From NCBI GenBank assembly GCA_009746045.1, contig RPFO01000080.1:9775113-9839112 (forward strand): a DNA stretch of 64,000 nucleotides. Direction: 5' to 3'. Under the pieces are notes generated by a model, which saw only the letters and a program-made list of their open reading frames with translations, had not been told where the DNA came from and made no database searches. The first letter of the stretch is position 1, and each line of letters begins with the position of its first letter. Positions 41,846 through 52,972 of this stretch are shown here, one piece after another. The position numbers were made by a program, and so were the translations under genes. Origin of the DNA: Mesostigma viride (Eukaryota > Streptophyta > Mesostigmatophyceae > Mesostigmatales > Mesostigmataceae).

Positions 41846-44140
41846 CGCCGTTTTGATGGTGTTTAATAAGGGCCGGGCCATTGCTTGTTGCCTTTTGAGT
41901 GCTTCTACGTTATTAGTGGTTGCCGATAGCGATGGGAAGATTCAGAGATATGCTTTATTAGTATGCATGCCTCCTGCGAGCTTGAGGATAGCTTGCGCCA
42001 AAAGAAGGGTAGATAAGCCCTTGAGCATGAAGTACAGGGTCACTGTCCGTAGTGATGTTTAAGCTCATCATTACTATAGCTGATCACATTATATCTAGAC
42101 TTAGAATAAGGAGTAGCTGAACATGTGATTCCTGTGTTTTCACTACAATATACATACAATATATATACATAGTATTTTTACTATGTACAAGGTTTAGGAA
42201 CGCAATGCAGTTGATCGTATCAGAGTTCAGACAGCCCCATGGCAAGCTCTATGCTGGCATCCAGCTGGTGATGTCGGCAGTATAAGGAGCAGATGAGCGT
42301 CCTATTCCCACACAAAAGTGCATGCAACGCAGCAGTGAACCAGATAGCCGTTGGAAAATCTACGCTGGCATCCTGATGGTGCAGGGGTGCATGACTACCA
42401 CGTGGCCTGCTTGCATTGGCGTCTTAAACAATATCATGAAACACAGAGTAATAGAAGTTGACATGCAAGATATGCTTCGTACCACAGGGCGGCGATAAAC
42501 AGAACGTTGCAGCCTTCAGGTAGACTGTCCGAACGGACTTGCGCCCCCACGCAGCAGGTGACGGTCCTCCCAGGTAGCACCGAACAGAAGCCGGTGCCGT
42601 TTGGTCCAAGCAGCGGCCGGTGTCTCCAATTCCTTTCAAGCGATGCTGGGCGCATATTTGCACTGGGGAGTGCCATGCTTTGTGAGAAACGGTGGTCAAT
42701 ATTTCCCCCTTTAAGGGCGTGCGATGCATGTTCCCGAACGCTGGCCCAGGATTGCGTACTGGAGCAGGTCGTAACACGGCGTGCCGTGTACAGTCCATTC
42801 TTTACATCCCGGTTGTGCAAGGACACGGTACTACAAGCAGCACAGGTGCTTGCGTAGCTCACAGGCATCTTCTCGCGTACAAGCGACCGGAGTCGACAGC
42901 AAGAATTTAGGAATTTACCTGTCATCCAGTAACGAACGGCCTTTCATACCCCTACCCGCTGGCATTAAATGACAAAAGAAAACCTGCCAGGCTTGCTGGA
43001 GAAGCGCTTCATGTCTCGTAAGGCATTGGCCCTTTCAATAATTGGGTGAGGAGATGAGCGGTTGAGCTTGCCAATGTCTCATGCATTGCAAACTGATGAT
43101 GTACACGTTCTATGAATGTTCACTTCATCATTTCATGCCGACGCGGACTGAATTTCATGAAGTCGTTTGCACAAGCGCCCTGGAAATTTTAGGTGCACGA
43201 TTTCCGTGGTTAATCCATCGCCGACAATGGAGTACGAATGCAATCGACGCAGATATGCGCAGCGGGATCAGCAGTGTTTAGAATTGCCGGGAGCGTGTTG
43301 TTGTGGCATGGCCTGGCCATTCATGATTCACCATGGACTGGCCACTCACGACCCAGGCAGTCACCTTGGAATTAAAGATGAAAATCTGCGATAAAGCTGT
43401 CGCACACATTGTGCCAAGTCAGCGTGTGGGCCTCTTGAGACGAGAGGTCGAGCAGTCACCAGCAATCGCAAACGATGTTCCGCCGAGTACTGAGCCGGGC
43501 GGCAGACTGTGTAAGGAGAGACAAAGGTACATACTGCTAGTACTCGGCGCCGTTATCCGGCCCTCGGCCGTTACAGATTCTCTGCTCATGTGCGGCGTCG
43601 GGCACAACATCAACAACAACAACAAGTCAGCTAAGTAGATCCCATGTATGTGTACTTTATAGCCGTGTCATGGCTGAACTGCCCGTCTGCCCCGAATGTT
43701 GGAAAATATTGGGCTGCGGGCCCGACAGGTGAGGAACCGGTCGAGAACCGGCCGCCAACCTTCAGTCCAACATTGTCCAACATTATTTTGGGCACAGGAG
43801 GACTACGTACATGCCGAGCGACATGAAGTGCCGGGACACGCGGCGGTCGAGCGACAGGTGAGCAATGGAAAAAGGTCGGCATTCTGGATAAAAATCTGAA
43901 CGCCATCGCTTTATGGAGAAATACTTCATAAATCGCCGGAACAGCTTCCATCACATTGTTGAGGGGAGCGTTACGCCCGCCGAATGACAATGCATGGACG
44001 GCACCGGGTTCCGACCGCTTTCGCCCTCTTCTGGCTGATGTTGTCTTCAAAGTTGTTGAACTGACCGGCTCGGGTGTTCCCCTGGCGTTGTAGATTTCAA
44101 TCACTAGCGGTCGGACCGCCCCCCCCCTGACGCGCCCTGA
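41846..44140. other. Intergenic / unassigned
   Basis: About 2.3 kb. A minus-strand open frame at 42434-42925 (163 codons) and overlapping plus frames have no recognisable motif. I see no repeat family from elsewhere in the window. Confidence 0.4.
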
Positions 44141-44216
44141 ATGCGTCTCGCGCATGGGCGATGGCGAATGGCTTTACTCGTCAGCCTCGTGTTGACGGGC
44201 ATTTTCGCACTTGTCG
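44141..44216 (+). CDS. Possible first exon, signal-peptide-like
   Basis: ATG 44141 opens R-L-A-H-G-R-W-R-M-A-L-L-V-S-L-V-L-T-G-I, a basic start followed by a hydrophobic stretch. It ends at CTTGTCG|GTGAGT, phase 1. A second ATG in frame is at 44168. Its link to the downstream exons is plausible from phase but unproven. Confidence 0.4.
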
Positions 44217-44348
44217 GTGAGTCGCGCGTATGCAAGGGACCAGCTCGCGCATCTAGTCACGTCGTTTCCACCGTTGGTGACATATCCCGCCTGGCCAGTC
44301 CGTGGTTAATAACGCAACACGGCCGATCCTTTGTCGTTTCCCGTGCAG

Positions 44349-44520
44349 GTACTGACGACGTTACCTGGCAGACATGCACGAACCCAGGCGTCCACCACAG
44401 CCAGTGTCGCCGGCGCCACAGCCATGCCAGTGTCGCCGGCGGGGCAAACGTTGTCTCGGCAAACGCGTATAGCGGGACGTCGTGGCTCGAAACGGAGCCT
44501 GAAGCTCTTTGGACGCGCGA
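44349..44520 (+). CDS. Possible exon 2 of the unknown plus-strand gene
   Basis: Acceptor TTTCCCGTGCAG|GTACTG and donor GCGCGAG|GTATGC. In frame with exon 1 it reads G-T-D-D-V-T-W-Q-T. In the other open frame it gives a basic segment ending K-L-F-G-R-A, which joins the next exon as S-Y-W-H-V-A-L-Q-K-M. I cannot decide between the frames. Confidence 0.4.
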
Positions 44521-44773
44521 GGTATGCACTTTTCGCTCATTCCCTCCTTCATTCGTACACCCTTCCAGTCGTCCATTCGTCTGGTCTTCCATCCATTCGT
44601 GCATGGCCTCCACTGCTTCGATTACTCGTTCAATCCTTACTTCAGTCATTTAATAATTCATTTATCTACCAAGTCATTCAGTCACTCGTGCGTTGGCTCG
44701 CGTGTACGTTAGCTCCTCCGTTGAACTGCTCATCCATTCCAGCGCGGAAAATCTGTGTCATACATTGCCTCCT

Positions 44774-45184
44774 CCTTCCTTTTTTCCTTTTTTCCTTTTT
44801 TCCTTTTTTCCTTCCTTCCTTCCTTCCTTCCTTCCTTCCTTCCTTCCTTCCTTCCTTCCTTCCTTCCTTCCTTCCTTCCTTCCTTCCTTCCTTCCTTCCT
44901 TCCTTCCTTCCTTCCTTCCTTCCTTCCTTCCTTCCTTCCTTCCTTCCTTCCTTCCTTCCTTCCTTCCTTCCTTCCTTCCTTCCTTCCTTCCTTCCTTCCT
45001 TCCTTCCTTCCTTCCTTCCTTCCTTCCTTCCTTCCTTCCTTCCTTCCTTCCTTCCTTCCTTCCTTCCTTCCTTCCTTCCTTCCTTCCTTCCTTCCTTCCT
45101 TCCTTCCTTCCTTCCTTCCTTCCTTCCTTCCTTCCTTCCTTCCTTCCTTCCTTCCTTCCTTCCTTCCTTCCTTCCTTCCTTCCT
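44774..45184. repeat. (CCTT)n microsatellite, ~400 bp
   Basis: Starts as CCTTTTTT repeats, then about 370 bp of pure CCTT. Long open frames on both strands here are artefacts of the 4-bp repeat. Confidence 0.98.
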
Positions 45185-45250
45185 TTGTCTGCAACGTAAG
45201 TGCATTGACATTTCGTCCGCCTCGTCCCGCTGGTTTTGTCGCGTTGCAGC

Positions 45251-45366
45251 TACTGGCACGTGGCCCTGCAAAAAATGTCCCGGCTCCCTGGTGTGGGCAG
45301 GCGGACATTACGCCCGTCCATGAGACGTCGCGCCGTGCAGTCAGGCCCACATGTGGGATGCGAGCG
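45251..45366 (+). CDS. Possible exon 3 of the unknown plus-strand gene
   Basis: Acceptor with a good pyrimidine tract (CTGGTTTTGTCGCGTTGCAG) and donor GAGCGG|GTGTGC. The most protein-like frame reads Y-W-H-V-A-L-Q-K-M-S-R-L then a basic R-R-T-L-R-P-S-M-R-R-R stretch. Confidence 0.4.
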
Positions 45367-45653
45367 GGTGTGCCTAGGCCGTGGTGTCTCGTGTGTGCAG
45401 ATGCTATCGCTGGGTCGCAATGTCGTGTGGTGCCAAGGCAGGGCGTGTGGCCGACCTCTTGGTTTGTTGTGTACCCCACTGGGTGAGTGAGGGCGGCAAA
45501 TGGGCACAGCTGAGAACGGTCGGTGTCCGATCAGTGCGTGAGGTTCTAGGATGTGCCCAGCGATCGGAACATACGCTGGCGCACCCACTCACGCGTCCGA
45601 GGGCAGGTGTTGTTGGGTGACACGGTGCTGGATGTCTACATGTTGTGTGCAGG

Positions 45654-46791
45654 CGCCGCCCACTGCGTGCGCACATCAAGCGGACAGCGCGGGGCGCGGC
45701 GCGCCGCCCACCGGACGACAGCCTGGCGGTGCGAGCACGGGGCAGACCCCGTCGGGCTGCAACGGCGAGGACGGGTGCCGCGAGTGCCGGCGCTTCACAG
45801 AGCTCATGTCAGAAAACCTTAACCTCATGCTCGTCTTCGATGTGCTGATGCTATTCTAGAAGGCCAACCACTGTTCGGTTGACGCCGCGCTCGGCTTCCT
45901 GGCCAGAGTGCTCGTCGGAACGCAGACGCCCGAGCGCTCGGGGTTGCGGGCGCTGCGCCTCAACCCAGGCGAGGCTGTGGGGGGGCACGGTATTCACTGC
46001 GAGACCAGGCTGGCGCTGCTCCAGTTTTTCATCGCGGCCGCACGGGGCGACATTGGCAAGATGGCCACGTTCCGCTAAGTGCTCTGCGGGAAACTGGACA
46101 CGCGATGGCGGCGGGAGTACGGGATAGAAGCCGAGGAGATCGATAACGTGCAAACCTTTATGGAGCACGTGTCCGACTGCCATCTACGCTTGGATGCAGT
46201 GTCGACGACTGGGATGACGCCGCGTCAAGTCCAGATGCAGGGAGCAGCACATCACTTCGTGATGCGCCAATTGTGCGGAGTGTGTGTGCGCCGCTTCCAC
46301 TTCTTGCGGGGTTTCTTCCAGACGGATCCCCGGGTGGTCGTCCAGGGTGAGGCGGCGTCGCTGCCACCGCACGTGCACGACGGCAAGCCGTTGCCAGAGA
46401 GGTTCAAGACGGACTTGCTGGTCGGACCCAAGCGGAGCCCCAAGCGCTTAACTGCATGGCTGGCCTGCATGCTCGTGCGCCACAATTCCCACGTCACCGT
46501 GTTGCAGCGCCCTGACCAGTGTGCTGCCTGGCAACGTGTTGACATTACCCCCGGGGGGGCCGTGGTGGCCCATGTGGCGGTCGATATGAAGCGCGCAACG
46601 AGGATGGCGGTCGCCAGCTGTTACTGGGTGTCCGCGCTCGAGCCCGTCGTCACTGGCCCGTCCGCTGCGGCGGAGCGCCCAGGGCACAACCGGTCGACGC
46701 GTACGACGGAACCGGTGCCCGGCTCGTGTGCGGCAGGCGCGGCGCACGTGGTGGGGCCTACGGCACGCACGGGGCTGGATGTTGCGACGGT
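45654..46791 (+). pseudogene. Long exon of an unknown protein with in-frame TAG and TAA
   Basis: One frame stays open for about 380 codons apart from TAG 45857 and TAA 46076. It runs from an acceptor GTTGTGTGCAG to a donor GCGACG|GTGAGC. Peptide landmarks: C-R-E-C-R-R-F-T-E-L-M, C-S-V-D-A-A-L-G-F-L, W-R-R-E-Y-G-I-E-A-E-E-I, V-R-R-F-H-F-L-R-G-F-F-Q and T-A-W-L-A-C-M-L-V-R-H-N. I do not recognise a family. TAG 45857 is the end of GCTATTCTAG|AAG, a possible acceptor, so an intron may remove the first stop. The second stop has no such excuse. Either a decayed gene or missed introns. Confidence 0.45.
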
Positions 46792-46830
46792 GAGCCCCCC
46801 CCCCCCCCCACACACACACACGCACACACC

Positions 46831-47080
46831 TACCCTGCCTCCTGCCCATCCCAACATCCACCCACGCCTGCGCACACACCTACCCTGCCTCCCGCCCATC
46901 CCAACATCCACCCACGCCCGCGCACACACCTACCCTGCCTCCCGCCCATCCCAACATCCACCCACGCCCGCGCACACACCTACCCTGCCTCCCGCCCATC
47001 CCAACATCCACCCACGGACGCGCACACACCTACCCTGCCTCCCGCCCATCCCAACATCCACCCACGCCCGCGGTGGGCCT
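46831..47080. repeat. 50-bp tandem repeat, 5 units
   Basis: Units begin TACCCTGCCTCC-GCCCATC and end with CGCACACACC. They start at 46831, 46881, 46931, 46981 and 47031. The array follows a CA-rich donor-side stretch, and I place it in an intron. Confidence 0.95.
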
Positions 47081-47285
47081 TGCGTTCAACGGTGCCTTGA
47101 CAATACGTCATCGACATGTCTTGCCCACTAGTCCCAGCAAATGATCCAGCCTTATTACATACCTCTCGCATTTGCGGGATCTGTTCCATCACTCAGCTTG
47201 CTCGCCGGTGTCGCACTCGGTGCTGGGCTTTTCCTTCCTGCTGTATACACTGGATGGGCTGTTTCATACGGCCGATGGGGGACAG

Positions 47286-47384
47286 TTGTGGCGGCGCATG
47301 CACGCGCGGCGGGGCGCCCCCCCTGTTGAATCGCAGACGTCCGACGAGGCCTACTTGGTGGAGTTCATGCGACGCGTGGAGCAG
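47286..47384 (+). CDS. Possible exon, homologous to 49185-49280
   Basis: Acceptor GATGGGGGACAG and perfect donor GAGCAG|GTAAGG. It encodes L-W-R-R-M-H-A-R-R, then V-E-S-Q-T-S-D-E-A-Y-L-V-E-F-M-R-R-V-E-Q (33 codons). An upstream alternative acceptor at 47129 would add a hydrophobic stretch in another frame. Confidence 0.45.
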
Positions 47385-47469
47385 GTAAGGGCGCGGAGTA
47401 GGTAGAGCACTGGACCAGGAAGAAGTGCGCCGCGAGGACCGGGTAAGACAGCGGGCGGCGTGGTGGACG

Positions 47470-47965
47470 TGGGGCGGGGGCGGGGGCGGGGGCGGCGGCG
47501 GCGGCGGCGGCGGTGGCGGTGGTGTCGATGGTCGCGGTGGCGGTGGCGGGGTGGTGGAATGGGGTGTGTGGGGTTGGGGTGGTGGGTGGTGGGTGGGGGC
47601 GATGGCGGGGGCGGGGGCGGGGCGGTGGCGGGGTGGGGGTGGCGGTGGGGATGGGGGTGGGGTGGGGGTGGGGGTGGGGGTGGGGGTGGGGGTGGGGGTG
47701 GGGGTGGGGTGGGGGTGGGGGGGGGTGGGGTGGGGGTGGGGGTGGGGGTGGGGTGGGGGTGGGGGTGGGGGGTGGGGTGGGGTGGGGGTGGGGGTGGGGG
47801 TGGGGGTGGGGGTGGGGGTGGGGGTGGGTGGGGGGGTGGGGTGGGGGGGGGGGGGGGGTGGGGTGGGGGTGGGGTGGGGTGGGGGGTGGGGGTGGGGTGG
47901 GGTGGGGGGTGGGGTGGGGGGTGGGGTGGGGGGGGGATGGGGGTGGGAGGTGGGGGGGGTGGACT
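47470..47965. repeat. G-rich (GGGGT)n / (GGGGC)n tract, ~500 bp
   Basis: Almost pure GGGGGT/GGGGT with a GGC/GGT-rich start. Both strands give long artefact frames. The plus strand could form many G-quadruplexes. Confidence 0.97.
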
Positions 47966-48075
47966 CGGGCCTGGGCGCGGTCACGGCTGCTTTCCCCGCT
48001 GCACAATTGTACTTAGTTGCTTGTGCGTGTTGTGCAGGTGCGTGTTGTTGCCCGGCTGGTTCTACGCGATTGCTA

Positions 48076-48440
48076 GTGTGGACAATGTCCAGGGAGGGGG
48101 GATTGAGGGAGGGAGGGAGGGAGGGAGGGAGGGAGGGAGGGAGGGAGGGAGGGAGGGAGGGAGGGAGGGAGGAAGGGAGGGAGGGGGGAGGGAGGGAGGG
48201 AGGGAGGAGGGAGGGAGGGAGGAGGGAGGGAGGGAGGGAGGAGGAGGGAGGGAGGGAGGGAGGAGGGAGGGAGGGAGGGAGGGAGGGAGGGAGGAGGAGG
48301 GAGGGAGGAGGGAGGGAGGGAGGGAGGGAGGAGGGAGGGAGGGAGGGAGGGAGGGAGGAGGGAGGGAGGAGGGAGGGAGGGAGGAGGGAGGGAGGAGGGA
48401 GGGAGGGAGGGAGGGAGGGAGGGAGGGAGGGGGGGGGGGT
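48076..48440. repeat. (GGGA)n / (GGGAGGA)n tract, ~365 bp
   Basis: GGGA tetranucleotide runs with scattered GGA units. Artefact frames on both strands. Confidence 0.97.
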
Positions 48441-48600
48441 GGCGGGTGGGTGAGTGAGCTGGTGAGAGAGTGAGTGGACAGGTTGGCGAGTTGGCTGCCC
48501 CAGCTGGCCTGCACATGTACTAGGCCACACACGCACCCCCCCCTGATGGCTTCCTCCCCGTTGTGTCTACCCTGGATGGCGCCTCCTTCTGTCTTGTCAG

Positions 48601-48726
48601 CCGCGGGCCCCCGGGGGAGTGCAAGCCGACTCATCCCATGGAAGAGCCGCGAGCCGCGATCCCCGTCCCCTGTGCGGTTTGGGGTGCTCCCCTTGCCAGG
48701 CCGGGCGACCGGCCGGCGGAGACTTC
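48601..48726 (+). CDS. Possible exon of the unknown plus-strand gene
   Basis: A very good acceptor (CCTCCTTCTGTCTTGTCAG) and donor GACTTC|GTGAGT. 126 nt, rich in R/P/G. A following 50-bp intron would end at TTCGACACAG|ACGAG. Confidence 0.4.
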
Positions 48727-48776
48727 GTGAGTGAGGACGACGATGATGACAAAGGTGCCTGACCTTTTCGACACAG

Positions 48777-48948
48777 ACGAGTCAGATGACGAGGGGTACA
48801 TCGGCGATGCGGGAGGGAGGGCATCGCGCCCCTGCCTGAGGCACCGGCGTGCCCTGGGGCGGGTGGGGGCCCGAAGAGAGCGGGCGACGGCGCGCGCCCG
48901 TCGCACGAGGCGGAAAGGGCTGCGATCAAGAAGGCGGAACTTAAACTG
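48777..48948 (+). CDS. Possible exon (acidic, then basic)
   Basis: Starts after CCTTTTCGACACAG and ends AAACTG|GTGAGC. One frame gives D-E-S-D-D-E-G-Y-I-G followed by a basic R-rich stretch. Another ends with E-A-E-R-A-A-I-K-K-A-E-L-K-L. Frame undecided. Confidence 0.35.
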
Positions 48949-49184
48949 GTGAGCTCCCCGCCCCCCATCCACCCCTACGCACGCACGTGCACACAGGCCT
49001 GCCCCTGCTCAATTCAGTCCTCGTACCTTTTTGCATCTACTCCATCTAGTTTTGCAAGTTCGCCCCTCTTGCATAAGCGGGACCAGTTCAAACTTTTGAC
49101 GTCCCCGCCAGCGTCACCCTCGATGCTTTCCTCCATCCTGCTCTGCACATCGGACGGTTGTTTGTTACGGCTGGCTTACCGCAG

Positions 49185-49280
49185 ATGCGGGAGATTATGT
49201 GCAAGCGGCAGCCCACTCAGGTGGAAGAGCACGCATCCGAGGAGGACTACTTGGGGGAGATCCCACGTCGTGAGGAGCGG
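49185..49280 (+). CDS. Possible exon, homologous to 47286-47384
   Basis: Acceptor GGCTTACCGCAG and donor GAGCGG|GTAAGA. It encodes M-R-E-I-M-C-K-R, then V-E-E-H-A-S-E-E-D-Y-L-G-E-I-P-R-R-E-E-R (32 codons). It shares length, splice position and pattern (VE-x3-S-x-E-x-YL-x-E-x2-RR-x-E) with the earlier exon, so one arose by duplication. Confidence 0.45.
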
Positions 49281-50035
49281 GTAAGAGGGCGGCGTAGGTT
49301 GGGTTATACCGCGGAGGAGAGCTTGCGCACAACGGTCCGTGGGTACAGGGGGGTGGCGTTGACAGAATTGAATCGCCCCCGTATCTGCACGTAGAGCACA
49401 CGCTCGAGGGCGCATGGGATCTAGCAGCCTCTAGTGGCCTCTACCAGTGGGGAGAGATCGCGTGGTGCGTGTAACGGGTTGGGTAAGCGCCCGACCCCTC
49501 GCCCAACACAAGAGTAGCAACCACGTTCAACGGGAGAGGCATACCTCGGTCCGACACTATATATGACTGCACGATGGTATGCGATGAGGTCTGCTTGGCC
49601 GGGGTCGCACAGTGGTGGTGGTGGCGGTGGCGGTGGCGGTGGGGGTGGGGTGGGGATGGGGGTGGGGGTGGGGGTGGGGGTGGGGTGGGGGTGGGGTGGG
49701 GTGGGGGTGGGGGGGGGGGTGGGGTGGGGGTGGGGGTGGGGGTGGGGGTGGGGGGGGGGGGTGGGGTGGGGTGGGGTGGGTGGGGGGGGAGGGGGTGGGG
49801 GTGGGGGTGGGGAGTGGGGGGTGGGGGAAGGGGGTGGGAGCGGAGTTTCAGATGGATGGTTGCCTCGTTGCACACTCATGCTCGATTGCCCTTGCTTGGT
49901 TGGGTGCGTGTGGTTGCCCGGTTGGTTAACCTGTGTGGTGGCGTGGTTACATGAAATTTGCCAGACATTCCTTTGTATTCGCTGACCCCTTCTCCCACAA
50001 TTGTCTGTACTTGTGTTTCGGGGGTGCCATACCAG
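49281..50035. other. Probable intron with second G-rich tract
   Basis: 49612-49845 is again (GGGGT)n, of the same polarity as 47470-47965. The rest has no recognised coding motif. Confidence 0.6.
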
Positions 50036-50206
50036 GTGGGCGCTAGCGTCGCAGCCTTGCTGAACTACGGTTGGCTCGTGGAATACGTGGCTGGCACAGT
50101 TACACACTCTGATGACGAGAAGTGTACAAGGCTCGGCGAGCTGCGCACCAAGCTGATGTCGCATACGTGCCCTGGCGGTGACCAAGAGCGCCACAGGCAG
50201 GAAATT
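50036..50206 (+). CDS. Possible exon of the unknown plus-strand gene
   Basis: Acceptor GGTGCCATACCAG, donor GAAATT|GTAGGT, 57 codons. It encodes V-A-A-L-L-N-Y-G-W-L-V-E-Y-V-A-G and R-L-G-E-L-R-T-K-L-M. A further candidate piece, E-L-M-R-A-A-R-S-S-Y-G-M-G-Q-L-F, follows at about 50322-50379. The retrotransposon at 50427 cuts whatever came next. Confidence 0.45.
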
Positions 50207-50426
50207 GTAGGTCGCGTGCAACCACCGAGCGCATGCAGGTGACTGCTTTCGTCCCGTCTGTTGTATTGTATGTGTCACGGTTCTCTAACGCGGGTCGCCT
50301 CTGCCCCCTGCACCCCAGTGAGCTCATGAGGGCGGCCCGCTCCTCGTACGGAATGGGTCAGTTGTTCGCGCAAGTGACATGTGTAGCCGCGTGCATGTGA
50401 TGGCGTGCGTTGCAGGTAAAGAGTCT

Positions 50427-51019
50427 TGTTACGACTTAACCTATGTACACTACCTCGTCCAGGCCACAGAGTGCCTTGCCTAATCTGACCGAGGCTAACT
50501 AACGTAGATGATGAACTTTCCCCAAAGGCAAACGACCTAGAAACTACCGACCGACTACTATTTCTCAATGCATGTTTGCATGTCAATCTTTTACCAGCCA
50601 TCAACTAACTCAACCTTAGACAAACCGAGGAAACGAACTTTAAATTACGAACCCAGCACGAGTGTTAAATCATAACACACGCAGATTGCCAAGTTGAATT
50701 CACAGAGGACAACGGCTGCATAAATGACCGCCGACATGCGTGTATACTCGTGCCGACATCGACCCTCGCCTAAAAGAACAACGCATGTCCACAAGATCCA
50801 CACGGAGGATAAAGACCACTACTAAAAGTACGCAGCGAGGCGCGACTGCACCGACCCACAGTACTGTACGATTGCCACGTCACAAGGCCCGGTAACAACC
50901 GGTCCAAAGGTCCTAACTACACGTAAGCCTAGGAAAGTCAACGGACTGTTTCGGAATGGCTGAGGCAACCAAGGACCTAATTTACGTCCGTAACACAAAA
51001 AAAGTTACGCGACGTAACA
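50427..51019 (-). repeat. 3' LTR
   Basis: 593 bp, nearly identical to the 57461-58054 copy. It has TGTTACG...CGTAACA termini. Confidence 0.93.
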
Positions 51020-51034
51020 CCTCCCCCCCCACAA
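51020..51034 (-). other. Polypurine tract
   Basis: Read on the minus strand, GTGGGGGGGGAGG lies directly before the 3' LTR. It is the expected plus-strand DNA primer. Confidence 0.8.
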
Positions 51035-51310
51035 AGGTAAAAACAATCAACAAACCAAGATCCAGAATGGCATAATCGACTGCCGTCCACCCCTAACAGT
51101 GTAGGGTTCACCAGCACCACGCCCGATGTTAGGCTTCCCATAACTGCCTTGCACAGAGGCTTGCCGGGGGACAGCGGCACTAGGCAGGACAAGAGCAGTC
51201 AAAACCACACATCCCAAGAACAAGGAGAGCCAACTGAGAGCATAAGACACCAAGGGCACAGCTACCTACCGAGGCGACAACACGCCTAGGTCGGGCCTAG
51301 AGCCCTCTGT

Positions 51311-52372
51311 CTACACACCAGTAGCCTGAAAAGTACCACGGGTGGCCAACAGCACCTCCAGGTACGCCTTGTGATGAGCCACATCAGCAGGGTTGTCATG
51401 CCAATCGACATTGAGGGACGCATCCTCCCAGGCGCCAAGAAATTTGGGGCACTCCCCCTTGAGATGGCCCACCTCATGACAGTGATAACACGTGATGTGA
51501 GACACATCCAATGCAGATATATCTGTAACACCAATATCTAATTCTTCTACATATGCCTCTTCTTCTTCAGGTTTGAGGACAAGGTTATGGACCCTATTAC
51601 GGACAGGAGCAGGAGCATGCATAAAATCAGCAAGACGGAGGAGATGGGTACGAACAGTAACCAGAGGAAGGTCACGAAAACGATAGGCAGAAAATTGTTT
51701 CTTAAGTTCACGCAAGAAGTTTTTATTAAGACCTTGCACGAAACGAGCACGGACTTCCGCACCCGAGAGGTCTCGAATGCGCACCATCTGGGCATCAAAT
51801 TCCCGTTGGTATTCCCTATAAGTTTTATTGCCTTGCTCGAGGGATCCAAAGATAAGACACTCTTGCCAATCAGCGTCTGGAGGTACCACATGATTTTCCA
51901 ATCTCCTAAACAATTCTGCTACTGAGTTAGGACACGCATGCGACGCGAGGGACTCACATTGAACGAGGGTGACAAGGGCAGGGGCCACACAGGTGGTAAG
52001 GTAATGAGGAACAAGAACAGCATCAATGAGTTTCCACCTATAATATTGTTAGGCCGTCTGCTGAGTGAGGAGCATAAGAAAGGTGAAAAACTGCTGAGGA
52101 GTGGAACTAGTATCTAACTTAGGAACACTAGCAAAGGTGGGAAGAGGAGGGGGTTTAGACGCACGAGAAGGGTCATGTTTGTCCATAGGCCCACTCTTTT
52201 CCACGGGCACATTCTCAGGCAGTAACCAGTTATGAGGAGCACGATGGGTCTTAGGAAGAGGACGTGAAGGTGCCACGGATTCAGGGTGGTGGCCACCAGA
52301 GTGAGGACCATTATAAGCTTCCCTCATCGAGGAATAAGAAAAATGAACATAATTCTTGTTGTTTAGAGGCAT
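51311..52372 (-). pseudogene. gag polyprotein with CCHC zinc knuckle, broken by TAA
   Basis: A single frame from ATG 52372 to 51311, interrupted once by TAA at about 52049-52051. Before the stop it reads F-F-T-F-L-M-L-L-T-Q-Q-T-A. After it comes Y-Y-R-W-K-L-I-D-A-V-L-V, capsid-like E-L-F-R-R-L, Y-R-E-Y-Q-R-E-F-D, then a CCHC knuckle C-Y-H-C-H-E-V-G-H-L-K-G-E-C. It packages retroelement RNA in related elements. It stops at 51311 with no pol after it. Confidence 0.75.
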
Positions 52373-52404
52373 GGTACTAAAATCCTAATTCATCTCTAAA
52401 TCTG

Positions 52405-52887
52405 CTAACGTGAGGGGACTTGGGCTGCCTCATAGGCAGTATCAGGATACGACCAGGAAGCAGGAGGGTGTGTAGGAGCTGCAGAGGGATAACCGGTAGG
52501 ACCCACAGGGGCCAGAGTACGTCCACCGAGAGGAAATGACGCTTGAGGCACCTGAGGAGTCACAGAACCAGAGGGGTTATTAGAGGTAACAGGAGGAATA
52601 GTAGAGGCTGGGACATGTGCCCGCTGGCGTGCCTCAAACGTAGGATGGGGAATGATAGGTGAACGGTGGAAGGAAGGAGTAGAGGGAGTACTATCAGAAC
52701 GTACACTCTGAGAAGGAGCAGTGAAGTGACGGACTGTGTCCAAGGAATCACGTCTGTTCCCCATAGTCACTTGAGGAGTACCAACATTAACACCTGAGGA
52801 ACGTTCATTAATGGGGGACATACCCCCACCAAGAGTGGGTTGAGAGGACATGCTTGACGTGTAAATGAAAGGAAATACACTGAACAA
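52405..52887 (-). pseudogene. Upstream gag-side ORF (low complexity)
   Basis: A 160-codon frame rich in S/P/T with no recognised domain, in a different frame from gag and 33 bp before its ATG. It may be the N-terminal part of the same polyprotein after a frame change. A 21-22 bp repeat AATCTGATCAAGGATAAAAT occurs three times just upstream (about 52898-52970). Confidence 0.4.
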
Positions 52888-52972
52888 GGAAAAGTTAAAA
52901 TCTGATCAAGGATAAAATAAAATCTGATCAAGGATAAAATAAAAATCTGATCAAGGATAAAATAAAAAGGAA

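Noticed and set aside
42434-42925. 163-codon minus ORF
   Set aside because: No motif, overlapping open frames on the other strand, and no splice or neighbour support.
44730-45479. Long K-E-G-R and L-P-S-F ORFs
   Set aside because: Pure products of the (CCTT)n microsatellite in each frame.
45857-46078. Firm claim of a changed genetic code
   Set aside because: Clear genes here end at TAG/TAA where expected, and decay of repeats explains most cases; kept only as a question to test.
47193-48536. Proline- and glycine-rich ORFs on both strands (also 40247-40701 and 49421-50278)
   Set aside because: They come from GGGGT, GGGA and GGT repeats and have no independent coding evidence.
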